Shown here: piece after piece, positions 1-7,642 of the stretch
Layout: every line of letters begins with the position of its first letter
How positions within the stretch are numbered: the first letter of the stretch is position 1
Origin: Balneolia bacterium
GTDB taxonomy: Bacteria; Bacteroidota; Rhodothermia; Balneolales; Cyclonatronaceae
Reading direction: 5' to 3'
DNA: 15,541 nucleotides
Assembly (NCBI GenBank): GCA_003566395.1
Contig: PXDL01000592.1
Location: forward strand, 1 to 15,541
The notes under the pieces: generated by a model
What the model was told of the DNA's origin: nothing
The model's database searches: none
The model's input: only the letters and a program-made list of their open reading frames with translations
Translations under genes and position numbers: made by a program

Positions 1-1040
1 CCCTCGATGATCCGCTTTCCGGTTGGCTGCCTGATTATCCCGGCGCCGAAGCCATCACCCTGAAACACCTGCTGAGCCATACCTCCGGAGTGCCCAATTT
101 CACCGCTTTCGATGAGTATCCACGTTTAATGCACCTGCCTGTAGCGCCGGATGATCTTATAGCCCGTTTTTCCGGTGAGCAGCCCGAGTTTGATCCCGGA
201 AAACGGTTCAGCTACTCCAACTCCAATTACATTCTGCTTTCAAGGGTGATGGAGATCGAAACCGGCCGCCCGTTTGGTGAAGCTATCGATGCGTTTATCA
301 GCGATCAGCTCGGCATCAACGGCATGCAGTACGAGCATCCCGACCGGGATTACCCCGACATGGTGGAAGGATTCGCCTATAACGACGGCCTAGAACCGGC
401 CGCCCCCATTCACATGTCGGTACCATTGGGAGCCGGCGGATTAACGGCCAACGGGGATGCATTGCTCGCATTCATCGACCGTTTGTATGATGAGGAGTTC
501 ATTTCCGAATCCTCCATGCGGCTCATGACCGAACCACAAAGCGGAAACTACGCGCTCGGCCTCGGCGTCGGTCCCGTCCTCGATCAGCCTTCCATCGGAC
601 ATACCGGAGGCATAAACGGTTTTGCAAGTAATATGCTGCATCTGCCCCACCGCGATATTTCCATCGTAGTGCTTTCGAACCTTGAAACCGCTCAGGTCGG
701 GCCTATCGTCCGGGATTTACTTTCCATGGTGCTTGAGAAACCTTACACCATTCCCGAGGTGCGTCGGGAAATCCGGGTTGACCCCGAGACGCTCAGCCGC
801 TACTCCGGCCGCTACGAGCTCGCTCCCGATTTTGAACTAAAAATATTTATCGAGAACAACGAGCTGATGGCGCAGGCCACCGGACAACAGGCCGTAAAGC
901 TTCACGCTGAAACCCGGGAACGCTTTTTTATACGCGTGATTGATGCCGTAATTGAGTTTCATGTTGAAGAAGACGGGAGCGTAGAACGGCTCACCCTGAA
1001 TCAGTCCGGGCAGCAATTTGAAGCCCCGCGAATAGAGTAG
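1..1040 (+). CDS. Serine hydrolase, beta-lactamase/PBP-like family (5' end missing)
   Basis: This is the 3' portion of a gene that begins before the window. The frame is open from base 3, giving 345 visible residues up to the TAG at 1038-1040. The first GTG in frame (base 90) lies inside the conserved LLSHTSG motif, so it is not the start. Seen: LLSHTSG at visible residues 23-29, the second active-site motif YSN at 71-73 (bases 213-221), and HTGG at bases 600-611, which stands in for the KTG motif. The catalytic SxxK must lie upstream of the window. About 95 C-terminal residues (from near base 760) resemble the beta-rich tail found after many such hydrolases. Known for the family: class C beta-lactamases, D,D-peptidases, esterases and peptidases share this fold, so the substrate cannot be named. 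The product is probably periplasmic, but the signal peptide would lie outside the window. The family call is secure and the specificity is open. Confidence 0.9.
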   Translation, partial: LDDPLSGWLPDYPGAEAITLKHLLSHTSGVPNFTAFDEYPRLMHLPVAPDDLIARFSGEQPEFDPGKRFSYSNSNYILLSRVMEIETGRPFGEAIDAFISDQLGINGMQYEHPDRDYPDMVEGFAYNDGLEPAAPIHMSVPLGAGGLTANGDALLAFIDRLYDEEFISESSMRLMTEPQSGNYALGLGVGPVLDQPSIGHTGGINGFASNMLHLPHRDISIVVLSNLETAQVGPIVRDLLSMVLEKPYTIPEVRREIRVDPETLSRYSGRYELAPDFELKIFIENNELMAQATGQQAVKLHAETRERFFIRVIDAVIEFHVEEDGSVERLTLNQSGQQFEAPRIE

Positions 1041-1073
1041 GTTAATCCGGAAAAGCTATACTTACGGAACGAC

Positions 1074-1104
1074 TTTGCCTCTTAGTCCATTAGCCGTATT
1101 AGAA
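1074..1104 (+). promoter_or_regulatory. Possible promoter of the aldo/keto reductase gene
   Basis: The 99-base spacer before the reductase contains TTTG (1074-1077), 19 bases, then TATTAGAA (1097-1104). The spacing fits the Bacteroidota pattern TTTG-N19..21-TAnnTTTG, but only the start of the second box matches. Read as a sigma-70-like promoter it is TTGCCT-N16-TATTAG, four of six at each box. The ATG lies about 35 bases downstream. No terminator hairpin is visible after the upstream hydrolase, so read-through is also possible. This is a pattern match only. Confidence 0.3.
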
Positions 1105-1139
1105 TTACTAATCACCATGAATTTTCAAAAACAGGTATT

Positions 1140-2090
1140 ATGAAATCTTTCTCGTTCAAAAATGGGGACACTATAGATGCCATAGGTCTCGGGACATGGA
1201 AATCAGATCCGGGTGAGGCAGGAAAAGCTGTTAAAGAAGCAATCAGAGCCGGATATCGACACATCGACTGCGCCGCTATTTACGGAAACGAAGACGATAT
1301 AGGCCGGGCCCTCAGCCGGCTTTTTGAAGACGGAGAGGTGAAGCGGGAGGAGCTGTTCATTACGTCCAAGCTCTGGAATTCAGCTCACAAAAAAAACGAC
1401 GTAATCCCGGCCCTGAAAAAAACACTCGACGATCTGAAGCTGGACTATCTCGACCTGTATTTAATGCACTGGCCCGTTGCTTTCCGTCCGGGTCTGACCG
1501 GTGCTCCAAAGAGTGAAAAAGACGTTTTGCCAATTGAAGAGATCCCGATCACAGAAACCTGGGAAGCCATGCTTCAGGCTAAAAAGCAAGGACTTATAAA
1601 GCATGCGGGCGTCTCCAACTTTAGCACGGTTAAGCTCGATGAGCTGATCAAAGCAAGTCCGGAAGCTCCCGAGATGAATCAGGTTGAGCTGCACCCGTAT
1701 TTGCAGCAGGAGAAGTTGCTAAAGTTTTGTAAATCGCACGATATTCTGGTTACGGCCTACTCACCTCTCGGCAGCCGTGACCGTCCCGACGGTATGAAAG
1801 CCAAAGAAGAACCCTCGCTGCTTGAAAATCCGGTAATCAACGAAATAGCCGATAAACACGGAGCTACGCCCGCACAGGTTCTTATCAAATGGGCGGTGCA
1901 GCGCGACACGATTGTTATCCCAAAATCTTCGAACCCGGACCGGATACGTCAAAATCTGGAAAGCGCCAAACTTCAGCTCAGTGAAGAAGATATGAAGCGG
2001 ATTCGCGCACTTGATCAGCATTTTCGCTATCTGCCTACAAATTTGTTCCGGACCAAGAGCGGGATGTACGAAAACATTTTCGACGACTGA
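1140..2090 (+). CDS. Aldo/keto reductase, NADPH-dependent
   Basis: A 316-residue cytosolic (beta/alpha)8-barrel oxidoreductase, complete and of normal family length. All four catalytic residues are present: D43 (in HIDCAAIYGNE), Y48, K77 (in FITSKLWN) and H110 (in DLYLMHW). The cofactor segment IPKSSNPDRIRQN spans 260-272 and contains K262, S263, R268 and N272. These positions coincide with those of human aldose reductase, whose equivalents hold the 2'-phosphate of NADPH, so NADPH preference is likely. Such enzymes reduce aldehydes and ketones to alcohols; the physiological substrate cannot be read from the sequence. The start is ATG with only a weak AGGT upstream. An ATG at 1117 is out of frame. 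The gene is probably monocistronic, because its stop lies one base from the converging recD stop. That arrangement leaves no room for a separate terminator. Confidence 0.95.
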   Translation: MKSFSFKNGDTIDAIGLGTWKSDPGEAGKAVKEAIRAGYRHIDCAAIYGNEDDIGRALSRLFEDGEVKREELFITSKLWNSAHKKNDVIPALKKTLDDLKLDYLDLYLMHWPVAFRPGLTGAPKSEKDVLPIEEIPITETWEAMLQAKKQGLIKHAGVSNFSTVKLDELIKASPEAPEMNQVELHPYLQQEKLLKFCKSHDILVTAYSPLGSRDRPDGMKAKEEPSLLENPVINEIADKHGATPAQVLIKWAVQRDTIVIPKSSNPDRIRQNLESAKLQLSEEDMKRIRALDQHFRYLPTNLFRTKSGMYENIFDD

Positions 2091-2091
2091 A

Positions 2092-4041
2092 TCACTCCTT
2101 TAGCCTCTCAGGCAGCCCGCTGAACCGCATTGTTTTACGCGAAACGGCCTTTCTAATTACAGCTTCACTGCCTGTAATCAGGACCCGTTTTCGTGCGCGG
2201 GTTACCGCCGTATAGATCAATTCTCTGGTTAGAACAGGTGAATCCTGGGCCGGAAGCATCAGCATTACCGAATCATATTCCGAACCCTGGCTTTTGTGCA
2301 CCGATAAGGCCCAGCATGTTTCCATATTCTCAAGTTGAGCAACCGGACGCAATTCCACTTTTTGACGCCTGTTTTTTGCATCCCAGCTTTCCATGGCAAC
2401 CCTCAGCTTTTTCTCCCCTGGCTTCGACGCGTCGGATTCATCTACCGTTATTCCCAAATCGCCGTTAAACAGCTTGAGCTGGTAATCGTTTCTTGTCATG
2501 ATGACCGGCCGGCCTTCGTACCAGCCGTCGGCATTATTTTCCCGGATTCTCAGGAGGTTCTCCACACGTTCATTCATGTCATGCACTCCGGCCGGACCTT
2601 TTCTGTGAGCACACAAGAGCTGGAATTTCCCGGCTGTTTTCAATTTCTGTTCGTGTGCAGAGTCCCGATCGGTCCAGGCCGCATATTGGTCTTGCAGCTC
2701 GGAACGAATCGCCTCCAGACAGGCCTCAGTACCCGATTTAATCCAAACCACCTCCTCAGTTCCGGATCGGAGCAGTTCCATCACCGCAGAGACATCGCCG
2801 CTGTTAATCGCTGAAGCAAGCCTTCCAATCCCTGAATCGGCTGAAAATCTCCGGGAATGTTCAAGCCCGACGATGCAGTCCTGAAGCGCCCCGGTTTCCG
2901 CATCACCCTTAACACTAACCGGGTTAGCTGCGACACCGGCTGAATCGCAAAATTCAGCAAAACTTTTGCTAATTACGTTCAACTCATCATGATGGCACAT
3001 ATCTGCAAAAACCGCACCCGACTCCACCGAGGCGAGCTGATGTTTGTCTCCGAGCAGAATGAGTTTGGCATCGGGGCGAAGGGCATCCAGCAGACGGGCC
3101 ATCAAGGACATATCCACCATAGAAGCTTCATCGACCACAACCACGTCGTAGGGAAGCGGATTTTTGGCTGAAAAAATAAATTGACTACTCTGAAACCGAA
3201 CCCCCAGCAGGCGGTGGATGGTACGGGTTTGCTCCGGGACCAGCGGCAACACATCGAGCATATCCGGAGCGCTGCTTCGCAACTCCTCCATTCCGGCAAG
3301 CATGGATTCTCTTACGCGGTTGGCGGCTTTACCGGTCGGGGCGGCTACAGCAATTCGCACCGGCTTTGTTCCGGCACGCTTTAGGAGCATCAGAAGAATA
3401 CGCAGCACGGTATAGGTTTTTCCGGTACCGGGACCGCCCGTCACTATGGTTAGATTTTTCGAAAGAGCACACGCCGCTGCCATGCGCTGATAAGCTGATT
3501 CATCGCCCGCATCAAAAAGCTGTGAAAACCATTGCTTCATTTCTTCCGGCTGTAAATCGGACCCTGCCTTTTGTTCAGCGCGCCGGCGCAGATTAGCTGC
3601 AATACGGGTTTCATAGGAATAAAAGCGGTTGAAATAGAGCCTGCCTGTATCATAAACCAACGGCAAAACCGGCTCATGGCCGGGCTTCGGAACATCCGTT
3701 ACCGGTGATTGATCGGCCATATATGCTGAGAACTGAAGTCCTTCAAAAATTCCCGGATCAGGAAGTTGCTGCCCGAAAACAGCATCCGCATGGGTTTGCA
3801 GCAACTTGATTTCCAGTGATGTATGTCCGAAACGGTTTGCCGCTGAAAGCAGCGCTGCGCAAAGTAGAATATGCTCAGAAGGTTCACCTTTCTTGCCGAG
3901 GAAATCACGAAGCGCAAGGTCGATGGGTTCCAGTATCCCGGCATCGGTTAATGATGAAACCACAAGCCCGGAATCAAATGTATGATGGTCGGTGTCCTGA
4001 CTCTCTTCGGGTTCGCTTGTGTTAAATAAATCCTGCTGCAT
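2092..4041 (-). CDS. recD: RecBCD subunit RecD, 5'-3' helicase (exonuclease V alpha)
   Basis: A 649-residue superfamily 1B helicase, the fast 5'-3' motor of RecBCD (E. coli RecD has 608 residues). Residues 1 to about 150 correspond to the N-terminal domain that contacts RecB. Walker A GGPGTGKT lies at 202-209, Walker B VVVDEASMVD at 301-310, motif III GDKHQLASVESG near 331-342, motif V SVHKSQGSEYD at 580-590, and motif VI YTAVTRAR at 610-617. All look intact. The start at 4041 was chosen over the longer open frame to 4191 for two reasons: GGAGG sits 5 bases upstream, and a 4191 start would overlap the RecB nuclease domain by about 150 bases. The recB stop lies one base before this ATG, so translation is almost certainly coupled. 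The 3' end meets the aldo/keto reductase tail to tail. Confidence 0.95.
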   Translation of the reverse strand: MQQDLFNTSEPEESQDTDHHTFDSGLVVSSLTDAGILEPIDLALRDFLGKKGEPSEHILLCAALLSAANRFGHTSLEIKLLQTHADAVFGQQLPDPGIFEGLQFSAYMADQSPVTDVPKPGHEPVLPLVYDTGRLYFNRFYSYETRIAANLRRRAEQKAGSDLQPEEMKQWFSQLFDAGDESAYQRMAAACALSKNLTIVTGGPGTGKTYTVLRILLMLLKRAGTKPVRIAVAAPTGKAANRVRESMLAGMEELRSSAPDMLDVLPLVPEQTRTIHRLLGVRFQSSQFIFSAKNPLPYDVVVVDEASMVDMSLMARLLDALRPDAKLILLGDKHQLASVESGAVFADMCHHDELNVISKSFAEFCDSAGVAANPVSVKGDAETGALQDCIVGLEHSRRFSADSGIGRLASAINSGDVSAVMELLRSGTEEVVWIKSGTEACLEAIRSELQDQYAAWTDRDSAHEQKLKTAGKFQLLCAHRKGPAGVHDMNERVENLLRIRENNADGWYEGRPVIMTRNDYQLKLFNGDLGITVDESDASKPGEKKLRVAMESWDAKNRRQKVELRPVAQLENMETCWALSVHKSQGSEYDSVMLMLPAQDSPVLTRELIYTAVTRARKRVLITGSEAVIRKAVSRKTMRFSGLPERLKE

Positions 4042-4042
4042 A

Positions 4043-7000
4043 TCAACCTCCGGTGAAATAGGTGTCGAGACGCTCGGTAAGAACGCGTTCGGGACGGTCG
4101 AAAAAGATACCGCCGTGTCCTGAATCGCCGGTGATGCCCCGTAAAAACAGATAATAGCTGCCCCCGATGTGGGTGTCATAGTCGAAGGCATCGCCCAGTT
4201 TGGTTTTCAAAAAGCGCATCAGCGCAACGGTGTAAATATGGTACTGAAGACTGTATCCGCGCTCATCCATTACTTTTTTGAGGTTTTCAGGTTGATAATC
4301 GCTTTTATCGGTCCCGATCATATCGCTCTTGTAGTCTGCTATGTAGAACCGTCCGTTGTGCTCAAAAACGAGGTCGATGAAGCCGTTCATAAACCCCGTA
4401 GAGGGTTCCGGCACGGACGTGATCTTTTCACCCTGAATAATACCAAGCAGCTCATAATACCCGGCCGCCTTCAGGGTGAAATAAAATTCCATCTCGGCCC
4501 GGCGTCGTTCAGCAGGGATGTCGGCCAGGCGGGCATCGGAATACGGCAGCTTTTTACACAGCACCGATTCAAGCATGTTCAAAAGCACGTGTTCCCACTG
4601 CGGATCAAATCCGTCCTGAGCAAGTGTTTCCCGGATAAGCTGAGGCGCCCGCTCTTTATAAGCGGGAAAATCCAATTCTTCGAACAAGCGGTGCATGCTG
4701 GTCCCGGCACGGGCACCGCGCGGGAAATTCATGATGGATTCAAACCCGGCCTGCGAAATCTGATCTTTCTTGCTTTCGGATTCACCCTCGGGTATATGAT
4801 CGCCGGTTGGGTCGGACTCGAAATTAGCAACCGAAGCATGTTCGGCGCGCGATTTTACCGAGCTGTAGGAAGTAAGGTACCAATCGGAAACATCCGGAAG
4901 GCTTCGCGATAAGGACCTAACCGAAAAGGATTCCCGAACCTCCTGCGAGACACCGCTCCACGGCTCCGCGGAATCAGGCGTGCAAACAGCGGCGAGCTGA
5001 GGGTGAGCGGACACAAACCGCTTTATACTCTGCTTTATTCCCTCTGCATCGAGTTTTGCGCTGCTCTTTTTGACCGAATCATAGCCATCTAAAAGGTATC
5101 GGATTGCTCCCGTCTTAAAGCTTTTGTCGGGATAGTAGGGCACCGAGATATAACAGCGGTCCGCCGCCCTGGTGAGCGCTACATAAATAAGGCGCAGATG
5201 CTCGCCCAGCTCTTCCTCATCAAGCAGCGGAGCCAGTGACGTTTTGCTCCAGTCGCTGAAGGCTGCTTTGGTTTCGCCGTTTTCGTGGAAAACCTTTGCA
5301 TTTTCCGGCGTTTTTTTGGGTCCGGCCCACTTCAACGCCCACAGCGATGTACAGAAGACCACCGGAAACTCGAGCCCCTTGCTGCTGTGTACGGTCATAA
5401 TCTGCACGAGATCGTCATCGCTATCGAGCCGCATTTCGGTTTCTTCGGAATCGCCGGACTCATTCTTTTTTGTTGTCAGCCATTTTATCAGCTCGTCGAG
5501 TCCGGGCCTGCTCCGGCGCTCGTGTTCGTCCATCAACTCGTTGATGTGCATCAGGTTGGTGTACATTCGCTCTCCGTCAGGGAACGCCAACAGCCGCTCC
5601 ACAACGCGTACTTCTTTACCCTTGAGCCGAGACAGTTTCGAATTCAGAAAACGACGCAGCATGACCGAAAATCCGTCTTTATGCAGCGTCCGGCCGAGCA
5701 GGGCGAAGAGTTCCGTAATTTCGGAATTCGCTTCGGCATCGTCTTCGAGCTCCATCAGTTCACTCATACGGAACCCCAGCCGTTTATCAAAAAGGAAGCC
5801 GCGCATCAGGGCGGGATTTCCACGTTCGCGAATCAGGTTGAGCAGGTGAAGGATAAACTGTGTCTCCTCCGATTTAAACACACTTTTGGTCGATTTGTGT
5901 ACACTTTTCACATTGAGGCTGAGCAGTTCTTTTTTCAAAATCGATGCCTCGTTATGGCTTTTCACAAGCGCGGCGATATGTCCGGGTTTAAGTGGGACGA
6001 ATTCCTCACCCCGGATAAAGCCCGCTTTGCCCGAACTTCCTTTTTGAAGTAAGCGGCTAATTTCCGCCGCAGCCTGACGCATCACAAAACGAGTGGATTC
6101 GGTCTTGGTCGTTTTCTCGACGGAATCGGGAAGCAGAAACTGCATGGTTTTTTTTTCCTGCTCATCGCCTTCAAGGTGAAAACGCTGCTCATTTTTGTGG
6201 GCCTCCGACGCCATAAATCTAACGCCTGACGGCCACGGCTCTCCCTCGTTCTGCCAGGAAAAAATCGCGTTCACGGCATCCACCATAGCTTTAGAAGAGC
6301 GAAAATTTTTACCCAGCGTGAAAGTGCGCACATCCTTGTTCTGCGCGGCTTTTTGATAGCTGAAAATATCTGCGCCCCGGAATTTATAGATCGACTGCTT
6401 GGGATCACCGATAAGGTAGAGGCAGTTTTTTTCGGTGGATGGAAAATACAACTCCCGAAACACGGCCAGCTGCACCGGGTCGGTATCCTGAAATTCATCT
6501 ACCAGCGCAACGGGATATTTTTCCCGCAGCCGCATGCGCATCTCCTGATTTTCCTCAACCGCTTCCTGCATGGAAATCAGCATATCGTCATAATTTCGCA
6601 GGCCTCGCTGCTCCTTCAGCTCCGTAAACCGCTGCTGAAAATCCCGAAAAAGGCCGATGAAAAAAGATTCAGCAAGTTCTTCAAGATCAAGGGTTGTGAA
6701 ATCCTCTACCGCTTCAAAGAAAGGATGGGTAGGAACAGGGTTTCCTTTCTTGGTTTTATCGGCAACATTAACCTGTGCACATTTTAAAAAGGGAGCTTTT
6801 TTATCATCGTTGTTGATCATAAAACCGGCTTTCATCTGCGACTGAAAACCATCCAGCCAGCCCGGAATGGCTTCGGGTTTGAAAGAATTCCTTTTCATAA
6901 CGTCGGAATCAAGCAGTTTGATTATCTCTTCTCTATCAAAAGTGTCGCACATTTTTTTTACAGCCGCAGCATACTCTTCAAGACCCGTTCGAAGGATATC

Positions 7001-7642
7001 GTCCGGGTTTTTCATCATAAACGAAAGATAGGGTTTCCCCGCTGCAGGCTGAATCATCCTGAGAAAATCATCCGGGGATTTTATGCGCCGGAGCAGCAGC
7101 TGAAGCAAAAAACGGGTTCCTTCCGAGTCGTCGTCAAGTCGCATTAACTGCCTGCGCCAGACGTCATCCGCAGCCTCCTCCCGAAGTTCGGCGTCATCAC
7201 CTGTGTAGGTAATTTCAAACGAGCTGTTGCTTTCAAAGACAAACTCCTGAAGCGCCAGCTGACAAAATCCGTGAATGGTAAAGATGGATGCTTTGTCCAT
7301 TTCGCTAAGCGCCCGCCTGAGTCTTTCGGCGCTTTCGGTTCTGTTCGCGCAGCGTTGGAGCAGCTCTTCCAAAAATGCATCACCCTGCGGATCTGCATCA
7401 CCCGACAGCACCGCGGCTCCTTCTCTGATTCGGGTTCGAATCCGCTCACGAAGTTCTCTGGTTGCCGCCTTTGTAAACGTGACCACAAGAATTTTTTCAG
7501 GGTGATCGATGATTCCTTCCGCCAAAAACCGCACAACCAATCCCGAGATATTGTAGGTCTTTCCGGTTCCGGCAGATGATTCCACCAGATTCACACCCCG
7601 GTACGGCGCCTCAAATAAATTGAACCGATTAACATTTTTCAT
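4043..7642 (-). CDS. recB: RecBCD subunit RecB, 3'-5' helicase and nuclease (exonuclease V beta)
   Basis: A 1199-residue UvrD-like (SF1A) helicase with a C-terminal nuclease; E. coli RecB has 1180. It unwinds DNA 3'-5', cuts both strands and loads RecA after Chi. Helicase motifs: Walker A AGTGKT 24-29, motif Ia VVTFTKAATRELRERI 53-68, Walker B DEFQDTD 382-388, motif III GDPKQSIYKFRG 412-423, NFRSS 446-450, motif V TVHSSKGLEFP 750-760, motif VI YVALTRAADR 820-829. The nuclease domain (about 960-1199) has GTSMH with H984, D1090 (GFIDLVF), D1103 and K1105 (IADYKSD), then the LQYHIYTVAL helix (1132-1141). The 13-residue gap between the two aspartates equals that of E. coli D1067/D1080/K1082, so the nuclease should be active. 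The ATG overlaps the recC stop as ATGA, and GGGAG lies 8 bases upstream (7651-7655). Confidence 0.97.
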   Translation of the reverse strand: MKNVNRFNLFEAPYRGVNLVESSAGTGKTYNISGLVVRFLAEGIIDHPEKILVVTFTKAATRELRERIRTRIREGAAVLSGDADPQGDAFLEELLQRCANRTESAERLRRALSEMDKASIFTIHGFCQLALQEFVFESNSSFEITYTGDDAELREEAADDVWRRQLMRLDDDSEGTRFLLQLLLRRIKSPDDFLRMIQPAAGKPYLSFMMKNPDDILRTGLEEYAAAVKKMCDTFDREEIIKLLDSDVMKRNSFKPEAIPGWLDGFQSQMKAGFMINNDDKKAPFLKCAQVNVADKTKKGNPVPTHPFFEAVEDFTTLDLEELAESFFIGLFRDFQQRFTELKEQRGLRNYDDMLISMQEAVEENQEMRMRLREKYPVALVDEFQDTDPVQLAVFRELYFPSTEKNCLYLIGDPKQSIYKFRGADIFSYQKAAQNKDVRTFTLGKNFRSSKAMVDAVNAIFSWQNEGEPWPSGVRFMASEAHKNEQRFHLEGDEQEKKTMQFLLPDSVEKTTKTESTRFVMRQAAAEISRLLQKGSSGKAGFIRGEEFVPLKPGHIAALVKSHNEASILKKELLSLNVKSVHKSTKSVFKSEETQFILHLLNLIRERGNPALMRGFLFDKRLGFRMSELMELEDDAEANSEITELFALLGRTLHKDGFSVMLRRFLNSKLSRLKGKEVRVVERLLAFPDGERMYTNLMHINELMDEHERRSRPGLDELIKWLTTKKNESGDSEETEMRLDSDDDLVQIMTVHSSKGLEFPVVFCTSLWALKWAGPKKTPENAKVFHENGETKAAFSDWSKTSLAPLLDEEELGEHLRLIYVALTRAADRCYISVPYYPDKSFKTGAIRYLLDGYDSVKKSSAKLDAEGIKQSIKRFVSAHPQLAAVCTPDSAEPWSGVSQEVRESFSVRSLSRSLPDVSDWYLTSYSSVKSRAEHASVANFESDPTGDHIPEGESESKKDQISQAGFESIMNFPRGARAGTSMHRLFEELDFPAYKERAPQLIRETLAQDGFDPQWEHVLLNMLESVLCKKLPYSDARLADIPAERRRAEMEFYFTLKAAGYYELLGIIQGEKITSVPEPSTGFMNGFIDLVFEHNGRFYIADYKSDMIGTDKSDYQPENLKKVMDERGYSLQYHIYTVALMRFLKTKLGDAFDYDTHIGGSYYLFLRGITGDSGHGGIFFDRPERVLTERLDTYFTGG
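4047..4051 (-). promoter_or_regulatory. Ribosome binding site that fixes the recD start
   Basis: On the minus strand GGAGG is followed by TTGAT and then ATG at 4041. The motif lies within the last codons of recB, and the recB TGA falls inside the 5-base spacer. It is the best Shine-Dalgarno sequence in the window. It supports termination-reinitiation coupling and rejects the upstream in-frame ATG at 4191. Confidence 0.8.

Noticed and set aside
90..92. GTG as the start of the first hydrolase gene
   Set aside because: It lies inside the LLSHTSG motif, and the frame is open with family-like sequence back to base 3, so the gene starts before the window.
2069..2082. CGAAAACATTTTCG as a terminator for the aldo/keto reductase
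   Set aside because: The stem is A/T-rich with a two-base loop and no following T-run, so it would be unstable.
2335..2814. Plus-strand open frame of 159 codons opposite recD
   Set aside because: Antisense shadow of conserved RecD sequence with no domain features of its own.
4042..4191. 50-residue N-terminal extension of RecD
   Set aside because: It would overlap the recB nuclease end, has no RecD-like sequence, and the ATG at 4041 has an ideal GGAGG.
4169..4912. Long plus-strand open frame (247 codons) opposite recB, and a similar one at 5285-6052
   Set aside because: Both are antisense to a strongly conserved gene, show no recognisable domain, and have no promoter or ribosome site.
7433..7443. 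GGTTCGAATCC, resembling a tRNA T-loop
   Set aside because: No acceptor or anticodon arm fits around it; it is coding sequence of RecB in the arginine-rich stretch after motif Ia.
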